Positions 1-9,067 of a stretch of DNA of 47,763 bases are shown here, one piece after another. The notes beneath the pieces were generated by a model, which was not told the DNA's origin, made no database searches, and worked only from the letters and a program-made list of their open reading frames with translations. Origin of the DNA: Planctomycetaceae bacterium UBA4655 (GTDB taxonomy: Bacteria; Planctomycetota; Planctomycetia; Pirellulales; UBA1268); NCBI GenBank assembly GCA_002405515.1, contig DHLZ01000079.1:2439-50201 (forward strand), written 5' to 3'. A program made the position numbers and the translations under genes. Numbering within the stretch: the first letter of the stretch is position 1; the number at the start of each line of letters is the position of its first letter.

Positions 1-8
1 CAGTCAGG

Positions 9-295
9 TCCGAGTGAGCGAAGCACAGGATGTGCGGAGCGAACGTCCGGCGAGGGCATACGGGTAGCCCCGAACCCATCAGAGTCGACCGTTCGGGGCT
101 GTCCGTGCCCAGGAGCCGGCATCCGAGCGAGCGAAGGGCAGGCGGGCACCGATCCGCGCAGCGGATTGGTCGCGTAGCGAACGTCCGGCGATGGGCACGG
201 GCAGCCCCGAACCAGCAGAGTTGATCAGCGTTGACCGCGAGGGCTGCCCGAGCCATGTCGCCGGGCTATGTGAGCGAGCGCAGCACCCGAACCCG
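9..295. repeat. Imperfect direct and inverted repeat cluster at left edge
   Basis: The first 300 bases hold no convincing gene. Two copies of a roughly 45-base unit lie at 40-84 and 178-222; both begin CGAACGTCCGGCGA and continue into a GGGCA...AGCCCCGAACC block. An inverted copy of the second half sits at 91-110 and matches the reverse complement of 193-212 at 19 of 20 positions, so a large hairpin can form. Shared GAGCGA(A/G) words continue to about 290. It lies just past the stop of the leftward glycosidase-like gene, so it could act as a terminator or as a dispersed intergenic repeat. No family was recognised. Confidence 0.5.
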
Positions 296-300
296 CGGCC

Positions 301-1245
301 TCACGGCCCCGGAACGAGGTCGAGCGAGAACCGCACGCGGACGTCGGGATGCGTCGTGTAGAGCCGGTGACGCCGACCGTCGTGGACGAGCGTCGCGCTC
401 GACCGCTTCGGCGCCGCGGGGTCGACCGGCAGGATCGGGTTGCCGACATACTTCTCCCACCGCACGAGATCGTCGCTGGCGGCGATGCATGTCTGCCAGG
501 TCGCGCGGTCCTCCCGCGGGCTCGAGTGGTAGTAGGCGTAGTAGCGGCCGCGGTGCTTCACGATCTGGTCGAAGGCGACGGCGTGGAGGTCGTAGGGCTC
601 CGGGCCGCAGGCGAGCACCGGGTCGTCGCGGACGTTCTGGAACGTCCTGCCGTCAACGCCCGTGGCGAGCCAGACGCCCCGGTCCATCCGCTCGTAGAAG
701 AGGTGCCAGACGCCCCGTTCAAGCCAGACGGCCGGCGTGCCGCGCGGGCCGTCGGGGATGGGCTCGCCCGACGCGAGGCGAATCTCGAGCGGGCCGCGCC
801 GCTCCCAATGGATGCGGTCGGCCGATTCGAGGAGATGGGCGACGTCGTGCTCCCCCTCGGCGAACATGAGGTAGCGGCCGAGCCGCTTCACGACGCACAT
901 GTCCTCGACCCAGGCGTCGGCAACGAGCGGGTTCGCCGGCGACCGCACCCAGTTGAGCCCGTCGCCGCTCGTCGCGAGCCCGACGCGGCGAACCGGATCG
1001 CGATCGAGGTTCGACCCGGTGTACCAGAGTGTCCAGCGGCTTCCCTCCCGCAGGATCCAGCCGCGTTCGCGGAGGTCGCGATCCCAGGTGTCGTGCCCGC
1101 CCCCGGAGAAGAGCGGCGAGGCGGACACCGGTCCGAACTCGACGAGCTCCGAGGGAAACCCCTCGGCCACGGCCGGCCGGCCGCCGATGACCGCCGCGAG
1201 GACGGCGGCAACGACACCACATGCCATTCCCGAGGGTCGCATCAT
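301..1245 (-). CDS. Secreted beta-propeller glycosidase-like protein (GH43/GH32 type fold)
   Basis: Protein of 314 residues starting at the ATG-ATG pair at 1245; a longer frame upstream looks non-coding. A hydrophobic signal segment covers about residues 5-25 and ends near AVAEG. The mature part has repeated blade-like motifs such as WTLWYTGSN, VGLATSGDGLNW and GVWLATGVDGRTF, with WYxG and short Asp-box-like turns typical of five-bladed beta-propellers of the GH43/GH32/GH62 superfamily. It probably binds or cleaves a glycoside outside the cytoplasm. I could not assign all three catalytic carboxylates, so the activity is not established. It is divergent from the cyclophilin gene; the 176-base gap between them should hold both promoters. 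Confidence 0.75.
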   Translation of the reverse strand: MMRPSGMACGVVAAVLAAVIGGRPAVAEGFPSELVEFGPVSASPLFSGGGHDTWDRDLRERGWILREGSRWTLWYTGSNLDRDPVRRVGLATSGDGLNWVRSPANPLVADAWVEDMCVVKRLGRYLMFAEGEHDVAHLLESADRIHWERRGPLEIRLASGEPIPDGPRGTPAVWLERGVWHLFYERMDRGVWLATGVDGRTFQNVRDDPVLACGPEPYDLHAVAFDQIVKHRGRYYAYYHSSPREDRATWQTCIAASDDLVRWEKYVGNPILPVDPAAPKRSSATLVHDGRRHRLYTTHPDVRVRFSLDLVPGP

Positions 1246-1421
1246 TCCGGCAGTGTAACCGGCTGGGAAAGAAGCCGCGGCCCCGGAACGGCCCATCTTC
1301 AGCGGGGCTGGGCATCTCCGCGCCCGGGCCCGCATGCAGTACGATGTCCGGTCAGCGCGCGACGAACGGGACTACGCAAGGCTGGTCGCTCGCGGTGAAC
1401 CGTGATCGAAGGAGATTCGAG

Positions 1422-2003
1422 ATGCTGACCTGCCGCCGCGTGGTGCTGTGGACGTTGACGGGTGTTGTGTTGCTGTCTTCCCAGGGAATCGCACAGGAAA
1501 AAAAGATGCTGCCAAGATGCTTTTTGGATATTTCCGCCGGCGGTGAGAAACTCGGACGGGTCGTCGTCGAGCTGCGGTCCGACGTGGTGCCCAAGACGGC
1601 GGAAAACTTCCGCGCCCTGTGCACCGGCGAGAAGGGCTACGGCTTCAAGGGGAGCACGTTCCACCGCGTGATCCCTGGCTTCATGTGCCAGGGAGGCGAC
1701 TTCACGAACCACAACGGCACCGGCGGCAAGTCGATCTACGGGGCGAAGTTCGCCGACGAGAACTTCACCCTCAAGCACACGGGCCCGGGCGTCCTGAGCA
1801 TGGCCAACGCCGGCCCCAACACGAACGGCTCGCAGTTCTTCCTCTGCACTGCCAAGACCGACTGGCTCGACGGCAAGCACGTCGTCTTCGGCCAGGTGGT
1901 CGAGGGCATGGACGTCGTCCAGAAAGTCGAGGCCCTCGGTTCGCGTGAGGGCAAGACGTCGCGGCGGATCGAGATCACCGACTGTGGCGAATTGAAGGAG
2001 TAA
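1422..2003 (+). CDS. Exported peptidyl-prolyl cis-trans isomerase, cyclophilin type
   Basis: Protein of 193 residues. The ATG at 1422 has an AAGGAG site at 1409-1414 and opens a signal peptide (VVLWTLTGVVLLSSQGIAQ), so the product is exported. The rest is a complete single cyclophilin domain: FHRVIPGFMCQGGDF carries the catalytic Arg, followed by GTGGKSIYG, FADENF, SMANAGPNTNGSQFF and the tryptophan-containing DWLDGKHVVFG segment. It should catalyse proline isomerisation during folding of exported proteins. It stands alone, ending 55 bases before a decayed glucosidase gene. Confidence 0.95.
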   Translation: MLTCRRVVLWTLTGVVLLSSQGIAQEKKMLPRCFLDISAGGEKLGRVVVELRSDVVPKTAENFRALCTGEKGYGFKGSTFHRVIPGFMCQGGDFTNHNGTGGKSIYGAKFADENFTLKHTGPGVLSMANAGPNTNGSQFFLCTAKTDWLDGKHVVFGQVVEGMDVVQKVEALGSREGKTSRRIEITDCGELKE

Positions 2004-2058
2004 GGCTGTCGGTGGTCGGGGCGATCGGCTTCGCTCTTTACACGCAAAGCGCTCCGCC

Positions 2059-3085
2059 ATGGCCGACGCCGACCCTGAAACCCCGCGCGTCCGCGAGATT
2101 CGCAACGACGCCTCCGGCTGGCGGCGGCGGGGCCCCTGCCTCTCCGACCGTTCCTGGGGGACCGGCCGGGAGGACTACTCCGCGAACGGCGACGCCTGGC
2201 GGTTTCTCCCCTACGACCTCGCCCGCTCCAAGGCCTACCGCTGGGGCGAGGACGTGGGAGAACCGCCGCCGCGACGCCCCCGCGGCCGGACGTGCTCTTC
2301 ACCCGACGAGCCGCCGCACGATCCGCAACGCCCACTGGCGGCACCTCGACTCCCTGCGGGTCGTGAGCATGCCCGACACGTGGGGGTATCCCTGGTTCGC
2401 AGCCTGGGACCTCGCCTTCCAGGCCGTCCCATTCGCGCTCGTTGATCCCCGGTTGGCGAAGGACCAGCTCTGGATGCCGCTCTTCGAGGAGTTTCAGCAT
2501 CCGAGCGGCCGGCTGCCCGCCTACGAGCGGGAGTTCGGCGACCTCGCCCCACCGGTGCATGCCTGGGCCGTGTGGCGGGTCTACAACATGGAGAAGCGGC
2601 GGCACGGCACCGACGACCGCGCCTGGCTCGAACGCTGCTTCCACAAGCTGTTGCTCGTGTTCACCAGCTGGGTCAACAAGGTCGACCACGAGGGCGACAA
2701 CGTCTTCGAAGGGGGCTTCCTCGGGCCCGACAACATCAGCGTGTTCGATCGGAGCGAGCGGCTCACGGACTGCACGGTGCTCGAGCAGTCCGACGCGACC
2801 GGGTGGATGGGGATGTTCTCCCTCGTCATGATGCGGATGTCGCTCGAGCTGGCCCGCGGCAATCCCGTCTACGAGGAGCTCGCCTCGAAGTTCCACGAAC
2901 GGGAGCCGTTCGTGTTCGACGGCCGCGTCGTCGGTTACGAGCCCGCCGAGTCGCAGACGAAGCTCAAGGGGGGCAACTCCAACTGGCGGGGGCCGATCTG
3001 GTTTGCGACCACCTTCCTCGTCGTCGAGTCGCTACGGAAGCTCGGCACCGCGTTCGGCGACGGCTTCACGCTCGAGACGCCGTGA
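2059..3085 (+). pseudogene. Decayed glucosidase (GH63 / MGH1-like) remnant
   Basis: The N-terminal part is in one frame from the ATG at 2059, with family signatures GREDYS, GDAW and DLARSKAYRWGED. Near 2255-2290 the similarity jumps to a different frame (HWRHLDSLRVVSMPDTWGYP, then FEGGFLGPDNI, LEQSDATGWM and GGNSNWRGPIW). From memory, intact relatives are about 850-900 residues, while about 340 remain here. Three losses are evident: several hundred residues at the frame jump; about 100 or more between ASKF and the VFDG segment near 2895; and a missing C-terminus after FTLETP. Inactivation by successive deletions is inferred. A misassembly is a less likely alternative. Confidence 0.8.
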
Positions 3086-3115
3086 TCCGGCGGGCGGCCG
3101 ATCGCGCTTACGGCG

Positions 3116-4400
3116 ATGGCCCACGACATCGCCCGCGGGCTCGCGCGGGCGTTGGTCGGCAGGCCGCAGCGATCGACTGCGGAACGTCGAGGCCGACTTG
3201 GCTCGCATTCGCTCGAGCGGCTCGAGGACCGCCGGCTGCTCGCGTTCGATCCGTCTCCCCAGGCCCAGGAGATGCTCGAGCACGTCAACCGGATGCGGAT
3301 GAACCCGCAGGCCGAGTTGCAGGCGCTCTTTTCGAGCCTCGACCCGCTGCGGGCCCGCGACGCCGATGCCAACGCCGCGGTCCAGTATTTCCGCGATCCC
3401 TCGGCAGCCGAGATCCGCTCCGAGTGGCCGGCCCTGCAGCCGACGGCCCCGCTTGCATGGAACGAGAGCCTGTCGGCCGCGGCCACCGCCCACTCGCGGC
3501 TGATGATCCAGCACGACACCCAGTCGCACCAACTGCCCGGCGAGCCCGACCTCGTGACGCGGACCCGCAACGCCGGCTACGCGGGCTACTCGGGCATCGG
3601 GGAAAACGCGTTCGCTTTCGCGAAGAACGTCTTCCACGCCCACTCCGCATTCGCGATCGACTGGGCCGTTCCTGATCGCGGCCATCGCACGATGATGATG
3701 GACCCGTCGTTCAAGGAGTTCGGCGCGGGGCTCGAGGGCGACGCGTCGCCGGCCACGTCGGTCGGGCCGCTCGTGGTCACGCAGAACTTCGGCAGCCGGT
3801 TCGCCGACGGCGGCCCGTTCCTCGTCGGTGTCGTCTACCGGGACGCGAATGCAAACCAGCGGTACGACGCGGGCGAAGGAGTCGGCGGCGCGACCGTGCG
3901 GGTGATCGGCCCCTCGGCAACCTTCACGACGACGACGATGTCGGCGGGCGGCTACCAGTTGCAGGTTCCGCAGGGCACCTACACGGTCTCCGCGACCGGA
4001 GGCGGCCTCCCCCGGGCTCTTCCAGGCCACCGGCGTGCAGGTCGTTTCCGCGAACGTGAAGGTCGATTTCAACGGGCAGGCGGCTCCGGTCGCCACCGTT
4101 CCCTCGGCCCCGACCAACGTCGTCGCCACCACCTTGAATCGGCGGGGAACCGTGCGATGGTCGCCGCCCGCCTCGAACGGCGGCCGGGCCGTTTCCAGCT
4201 ACCTGGTGCAGGCGTCGAAGGACGGCGGCCGCACGTGGCAGACCGTGCGGACGGTCAACGGCAAAACCACGTCCGTCAACGTCCCCGGCCTGATCTACGG
4301 CACGACCTACCTTTTCCGCGTGGCCGCCAGGAACGCGGCCGGTGTGAGCCCGTTCTCGACGGCCTCGGCCGGCGTCGCGCCCTCGAGACCGCCCGTGTGA
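3116..4400 (+). CDS. Secreted CAP-domain protein with SdrD-like and fibronectin III domains; one-base frameshift
   Basis: Residues 33-43 (LERLEDRRLLA) match the N-terminal motif common on planctomycete extracellular proteins. A CAP/SCP domain follows (about 47-225), with GENAF and GHRTMMMDPSFKEFGAG. Next comes an SdrD/Cna-B-like segment (GVVYRDANANQRYDAGEGVGG), then a fibronectin III domain (SAPTNVVATTL to GTTYLFRVAARNAAG). The first frame leaves the domain pattern at a C5 run, 4009-4013; skipping one C restores PGLFQATGVQVVSANVKV and carries the frame to the stop at 4400. Either one C is extra through sequencing error or the gene is truly interrupted. The 3' end overlaps the convergent glycosyltransferase by 94 bases. 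Likely a surface or matrix protein. Confidence 0.75.
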
Positions 4401-5554
4401 GGCCGCTTCCATGAATGGGAGGGTTTCCCGGCCGACGACACGATACTCCTGAAAAGCGCCGAATACGCCGACGCTATCCCCTCGCGCGAGTATGCCGTTC
4501 CCACGTGCCGCCGGGCGGCCCGGCCGATCGCTTCCCGGTCGATCTCCATCGCCCGACGCAAACCAACTTCGAGGGCCTCGCTGCTGCCTGCGGGAACGAG
4601 GATGCCGGTTTTCGCGTCCTCAACCATGTCTTTGGTGGCGCCGACGCAGTCGGTAACGACCACCGGCCGACCCAACGCCATCGCCTCCAGGATTGCGTTG
4701 CTGAACCCCTCGTACCGCGACGATGAAACGAATAGATCTGCAGCCCCGACCTCGGCGAGAACCCGGTCGCTGTGCCCCGCCAATTGGACCGAGCCGCCGA
4801 TCTCGAGCCGATGGGCAAGAGCCTGCAGCGCAGGCAATTCCGGCCCCTGGCCAAAGATGGTCAAAACGGCATCCGGATAATCCACGAGAAATCGTGCAAA
4901 CGCAGGCAACAGCAGGTCGAAGCCTTTTTGTGGGGCCAACCGACCAACGGCGACCAGCGATGGATTGCCACGCACGCGTTGCTGACCCATCGCCGCCTGC
5001 GTGGCACGCGCCGCGTCGATGTCGGCCAACGAAACAGGATTGCCGATCGCGACGATCCTTTGCCGCGGCGTGCCGAATGGAGCCAATTCGGCCGCCATGT
5101 CGGATGACTGGGCGACCAATACGTCGGGCATTCTGATCAAGCGTCGCACGACCTGCTCCGCGACCCGGTGCTTCAGCAGCGACGTTCTCTTCAATTCTGC
5201 GAAGTCGGCGGCAATGGCGTTCGCCTGCCGTGCGACATGCGGCGGCCGCCAACGCTGGAAAAGTTTCGCCATTGAAGCGGTCGCGTTCATCCGCAACGTC
5301 GTGAACACCAGATCGGGGCGCAACGCATCGACGGCTTTGGCAAACCGCCAAAACGGATACCGCCCGCCACCCGTCACGCGAACTTCGACGTCTCGAGGCA
5401 GCGCCTTGAAATACCGTCCGCCAGCCTTCGCCACCGCCAGCAATGGCAGAACTTCCGTCCTGTTCAAGCCACAGATGACCTCATAGAAGACGCGGTCCGG
5501 TCCTCCTGAATTCAGCTCCGGGATCGCGAACAACACTCGAGCGGGCCTATCCAT
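4307..5554 (-). CDS. Glycosyltransferase, GT4 family
   Basis: Protein of 415 residues from the ATG at 5554, which overlaps the stop of the upstream GT2 gene by 8 bases. The N-terminal Rossmann half contains RVLFAIPELNSGGPDRVFYEV. The C-terminal donor-binding half has VAVGRLAPQKGFDLLLPAF, and the E-x7-E type region SSRYEGFSNAILEAMALGRPVV is intact. It should be a retaining, nucleotide-sugar-dependent transferase acting on a lipid-linked oligosaccharide at the cytoplasmic membrane. About the last 35 residues read into the antisense of the FN3 gene and look like tail extension. Donor and acceptor cannot be told. Confidence 0.9.
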   Translation of the reverse strand: MDRPARVLFAIPELNSGGPDRVFYEVICGLNRTEVLPLLAVAKAGGRYFKALPRDVEVRVTGGGRYPFWRFAKAVDALRPDLVFTTLRMNATASMAKLFQRWRPPHVARQANAIAADFAELKRTSLLKHRVAEQVVRRLIRMPDVLVAQSSDMAAELAPFGTPRQRIVAIGNPVSLADIDAARATQAAMGQQRVRGNPSLVAVGRLAPQKGFDLLLPAFARFLVDYPDAVLTIFGQGPELPALQALAHRLEIGGSVQLAGHSDRVLAEVGAADLFVSSSRYEGFSNAILEAMALGRPVVVTDCVGATKDMVEDAKTGILVPAGSSEALEVGLRRAMEIDREAIGRAARRHVGTAYSREGIASAYSALFRSIVSSAGKPSHSWKRPHTGGLEGATPAEAVENGLTPAAFLAATRKR

Positions 5555-6641
5555 GCGGCAGCACCCGCTGCTCGTCGCCGACGAACCCGCCCTCCCGATA
5601 CGACGCCATGGCGGACTCGAGCCGTCGCCGGGCGATCGCCGTTCCGACCGGCCCCAACCAGAGCGCAAGCCTCAACATCCGTGCGAGCCGTGACGACGCC
5701 ATGAACGCCGGATAGGTCGCTTGCCCGAAATCGTGGTGCCTTCGGGCCAATGCCCTCTCTCCTTCCGCAACCGACTTCAGCCCCCGCAGCGCGACGTCGT
5801 GCTCGATGAACGCGCGTGCGAGATCGTCTTTCGTGAGTCCGGCGGCCGCCAGCACTTCCGGCGCGGTGTCGAAGGTCGCGCGATACTGATCGAGCAAATG
5901 CTTCAGGGCCCCCGACGAACGCTGGAGCGACCCCTGATTGCTGGTGTGCACCCGATAACTGAACAGGGGCAGATCGACGTAGTAGACGCTCTCCGCGACG
6001 CTCAGGATCTTCCAGACGAAAAACTTGTCCGGGTTGATCAGGCTGCCGCCGCCATACCCCTCGACCGCCTCGTAGACGCCGCGCGGGTAGCAGGTCGTCG
6101 CGAACGCCATCGGATTGCGAAGGTGAAGCAGCGCCTGCCGCAACAGGCTGCGAGCCGGAACCTCCATGATGGAGCCGCCGACGGCACGGCTCAATTCCGC
6201 GTTCGGCCGGGCGTCTACCCATTGCCGCGGATCGAGCCCCGTCCGCCCGGTCGTCTTTCCGTCGCCATCGACGACATGCTGATCCGAACAAAACACCGCC
6301 GTCTTCGCGGCCGGCCCCAGCGCCGCCGCCAGTCGCGCGTAGGTCGCCAGAGCGGCCGGACCCGCAAGATCGTCGGACGACAACAGGATCATCCGGTCTC
6401 CAGTCGCCCCCTGACACGCCCGGTCGAGGTTGCCGGCGAACCCGACGTTCCAGCGATTGCGGTGCAGCCGGATCCGCGGGTCCGCGATCTCCGTCACCCG
6501 CGCCACGGAATCGTCCGTGGACGCGTTGTCAGAGACGATCACCTCGAATTCCGCGTCCTGGGCCAGGACGCTGCGGATCGTTTCCCCGATGTATCGGCCG
6601 TAGTTGTAGTTGGGGATGCAAATCGAAAACTTCATGGTCAA
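5547..6641 (-). CDS. Glycosyltransferase, GT2 family
   Basis: Protein of 364 residues. It opens with FSICIPNYNYGRYIGETIRSVLAQ and VIVSDNASTDDS, the classic GT-A start of family 2, and has the metal-binding acidic region LLSSDDLAG near residue 90. The start is either the first Met (6641) or MKF six bases later. It is coupled by an 8-base overlap to the GT4 gene downstream, so both probably add neighbouring sugars in the same repeat unit. The C-terminal 100 residues are helical without a clear membrane segment. The linkage formed is unknown. Confidence 0.9.
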   Translation of the reverse strand: MTMKFSICIPNYNYGRYIGETIRSVLAQDAEFEVIVSDNASTDDSVARVTEIADPRIRLHRNRWNVGFAGNLDRACQGATGDRMILLSSDDLAGPAALATYARLAAALGPAAKTAVFCSDQHVVDGDGKTTGRTGLDPRQWVDARPNAELSRAVGGSIMEVPARSLLRQALLHLRNPMAFATTCYPRGVYEAVEGYGGGSLINPDKFFVWKILSVAESVYYVDLPLFSYRVHTSNQGSLQRSSGALKHLLDQYRATFDTAPEVLAAAGLTKDDLARAFIEHDVALRGLKSVAEGERALARRHHDFGQATYPAFMASSRLARMLRLALWLGPVGTAIARRRLESAMASYREGGFVGDEQRVLPHG

Positions 6642-6761
6642 GCTGCCTTTTCCGAAGCACCATGCGGTTCGCCCGGGCAGTGACGCCGGGAATCGAACGA
6701 ATTTTTCGTACGCTGCCGGGGCTCCCCGGAGACCGAGTTTGGGCCGCTCGTGGCACGATGG

Positions 6762-8057
6762 TCATGAAGCGACGCCGGCCGCGGTGCGGAGCCTTGGCAG
6801 CATCGCGTCGGCGATCTGGCTTCGAATCGAATCGAGTTTGACCGCCAGGTCGGCGGCGAGCGTGTCGCGGCGCGACCGGGCCGTGTTGGCCTGTGCCACG
6901 ACGGCCTCGACCCACCCGTCGGCCGGTGGGCGGATCACCTCGACCGGCAATCCCAGCTCCTGGAACAAACCCGTGATCTTGAACGACGCGCCCTCGACCG
7001 GCACCACGGGCGCACCGCCCACCATCGCGAGAATCGCCGTGTGCATTCGACTCGTGACCACCAGGTCGAAGGCCCCGAGCAGCGCCGCGTAACGGTCATA
7101 ATCGAGCGATGCCCCCTCCATCGACACGCCGAGCCGCTCTTTCAGCTGCTCGTAGAAGGCGTGGTCCGAAGGCGCTTCGTTCGACACCAAAACGACACGG
7201 TGTCCGGCGGCCTGCAGTCCGCGGATCACGTCGAACCACCGCCCCGCATACCCCCGAGCCGCCGCCTCCGGAACGTTGATCGCCACCGCGACCTCCCCCG
7301 GCCGCCGCGGCAGCGCGGCCGCGGTTCGACTGGCAAGCGCCAGATCGGGAGCCACGACGACGTTGCCAAGGTCGCCGCCCATCTCGCGGAACGCCTGCAC
7401 GCTCGTGGTATCGCGAAACCCGACCAGGTCGAGTTCGCGATAGACCTTGGGGATGATCGCACGCAGCGTCGCGTCCTCGATATCCATCGTGTGGTTCACG
7501 ATGGCGGTCGGCACGCCGAGCTTGTGCGAGACATGTGCATCGATCAGGTGATAGAACGCCGGCTCCGGCTCGCGCGGGTAGAATTCGCCGGCCGGGTTGA
7601 CCACCACGAGACGTGCGCGTTGGCACGCCGCCAGACGCTGCAGATACGAGTGACGGTAGCCGCCGATCCTCGCGATCCAGCCGCGAAGATTGAGCCGCTT
7701 TCGCAGTTCCGGGAAGCGGACGGGCACCGGTATCGCTTCATCGAGCATGATCCGCGGCGCCGGATCCGGCGGCTGCTGGGCGCCGGCGCCGGGAGCGAGT
7801 CTCGCCAATCTGGTGGTCAGGTCGTCGAACGCACGGTAGGGATCGCGAGACCGCGCCAGCTGCGACAACGTGTATTGCAAAAGATGGGGCGGCCGACGCT
7901 CGAGCACGCGGATCGGCACGCCGGGAAACGCTTGTTGCAGCAGCCCCAGCCATGCGGCGGAAAGCGCCTGGTTTCCCTTGTTCAGGGTGCGCAACCGCGT
8001 GATCAGCAACACCTCGCCGGGGGAACTCGTCATCGCTTCTTCGACAGCTCGCAACAT
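6762..8057 (-). CDS. Polysaccharide pyruvyl transferase family protein
   Basis: Protein of 431 residues. The N-terminus (EVLLITRLRTLNKGNQALSAA) matches the NxGNxA-type opening of the CsaB/WcaK pyruvyl transferase family. The C-terminal half has VSNEAPSDHAFYEQL, then YAALLGAFDLVVTSRMHTAILAMVGGAPVVPV, where SRMHTAI is the family signature. Members move a pyruvyl group from phosphoenolpyruvate onto a sugar to make an acidic ketal, though some act on other acceptors. Start may be 8057 or the in-frame ATG at 8033, which has a weak GAAGAAG upstream. A 120-base gap separates it from the GT2 gene, and a 341-base gap lies upstream. Confidence 0.85.
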   Translation of the reverse strand: MLRAVEEAMTSSPGEVLLITRLRTLNKGNQALSAAWLGLLQQAFPGVPIRVLERRPPHLLQYTLSQLARSRDPYRAFDDLTTRLARLAPGAGAQQPPDPAPRIMLDEAIPVPVRFPELRKRLNLRGWIARIGGYRHSYLQRLAACQRARLVVVNPAGEFYPREPEPAFYHLIDAHVSHKLGVPTAIVNHTMDIEDATLRAIIPKVYRELDLVGFRDTTSVQAFREMGGDLGNVVVAPDLALASRTAAALPRRPGEVAVAINVPEAAARGYAGRWFDVIRGLQAAGHRVVLVSNEAPSDHAFYEQLKERLGVSMEGASLDYDRYAALLGAFDLVVTSRMHTAILAMVGGAPVVPVEGASFKITGLFQELGLPVEVIRPPADGWVEAVVAQANTARSRRDTLAADLAVKLDSIRSQIADAMLPRLRTAAGVAS

Positions 8058-8398
8058 TGAGGGGAATCGACCTGCTCCGGTTCTTCCTCGTGGCTGCCCA
8101 ACCGTGCCTGCACGTCCGACCTGGTTCAGATTGACGTCGTCCAGGCCCCGGTGGTCGTGGAGAGCCTCTGGGATCGTTCAAAGATCCGATGATCGTGGAG
8201 AGAATGGGCGGAAAGGTCAATGGCACTTCCGCGACCATTTCCAGCTCGCCGGGGGGGTCGCGAGCCACGACACCCTGCCTTCGGTCCCCCGGACCGCGTC
8301 TCGGAGGCCAGCCCCCCCGCCCGTGGTGGCGACGTCGTGTCCGCCTTCTGGAGCGGCAGGACGAAGTCCTCTCGGCTGCCGCGGGACGTCGGACACGC
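8058..8398. other. Non-coding gap with shared upstream element
   Basis: No frame here has the codon pattern of its neighbours. The gap lies between the stop of the methyltransferase gene and the start of the pyruvyltransferase gene, both leftward. It contains the element at 8215-8239 that recurs upstream of the HAD-nucleotidyltransferase cassette, so a second leftward promoter here is likely. The part at 8240-8398 is very GC-rich with C and G runs and may hold a terminator-like structure for the upstream transcript, but I found no clean hairpin with a T run. Confidence 0.4.
8215..8239 (-). promoter_or_regulatory. 25-bp upstream element, copy 1
   Basis: This stretch matches 13888-13912 at 22 of 25 positions. 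Read on the minus strand, both copies end in GTGCCATTGACC, so the last six bases (TTGACC) could be a -35 hexamer. Downstream at 17-18 bases this copy has only a weak -10 candidate (CACGAT or ACGATC). It lies 158 bases ahead of the pyruvyltransferase start. Conservation in otherwise unrelated gaps suggests a promoter or activator site. Confidence 0.45.
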
Positions 8399-9067
8399 TC
8401 AGACTTTTTCGAGCACGACGCAGCTCACCTTGAAGCTTCTGAACAGCCAGAGCATCCGGTGCAGCTGCGCGCAGGCGATCCAAGGCCTCGCGACGTTCAG
8501 GATCCTCAATCCGGCCATCGTGAAGTACCGCAGGCCCCCGATGATCCCGCCGGCGAACGCCTCGTTTCTCAACGTCCCGTCCACGAGGACGCTGCCCTTC
8601 ACCAGCTTCATCCCCGGAAACGCCTTCGCCAGTTCCTCGGGCGAAGGGCGGTACAACGTGTCGATCGGGTCCGGATGATAGGGATAGCTGAGCGGAACCG
8701 TCACGACGACCCGCCCGCCGTGCGCCACGATGTCGATCAGGGCCGAACTCAACGGCCCACGATCCGCAAGATGCTCCAGGAGGTTCGAGCAAATGACGGA
8801 ACGGAAACCCATTTTCTTCAACGTCGAGACGAAAGCCGGATCGGTCAGGTCGCCCGCCAGATCGACTCCTTCGTCCTCCTGAATGTCGATGTTGACGACC
8901 TTGTATCCGGCCTCACGCAATGGCCGAAACAATCTGTTTTCGATGTGCGGCTTCTTCTTCGTGCGGAACTCGAGGGTTTGCGATCCTATATTGGCGATCG
9001 GGGACATTTCGTCCGCGCCCCGCGACATCAGCTCGGCGCGAATCCAATCGGCTTCGTTGGGCCTCAT
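8399..9067 (-). CDS. Class I SAM-dependent methyltransferase
   Basis: Protein of 222 residues. The ATG at 9067 overlaps the flippase stop in an ATGA arrangement, which fixes the start. Residues around VVNIDIQEDEGVDLAGDLTD give the acidic SAM-contact loop, and FRSVICSNLLEHLADRG is the motif IV region, followed by GGRVVVTVPLSYPYHPD. A SAM-dependent methyltransferase working on a sugar or oligosaccharide of the repeat unit is inferred from context. The usual glycine-rich motif I is poor here (NIGSQTLEFRTKKKPH), so binding may be atypical. Confidence 0.8.
   Translation of the reverse strand: MRPNEADWIRAELMSRGADEMSPIANIGSQTLEFRTKKKPHIENRLFRPLREAGYKVVNIDIQEDEGVDLAGDLTDPAFVSTLKKMGFRSVICSNLLEHLADRGPLSSALIDIVAHGGRVVVTVPLSYPYHPDPIDTLYRPSPEELAKAFPGMKLVKGSVLVDGTLRNEAFAGGIIGGLRYFTMAGLRILNVARPWIACAQLHRMLWLFRSFKVSCVVLEKV

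Noticed and set aside
1736..2896. A 386-codon open frame on the minus strand
   Set aside because: It is the complement of the cyclophilin end and the glucosidase remnant, with low-complexity translation.
2235..3085. Glucosidase C-terminal block considered as a complete short gene
   Set aside because: It lacks the N-terminal half of the domain and the C-terminal end that relatives share, and has no start site of its own.
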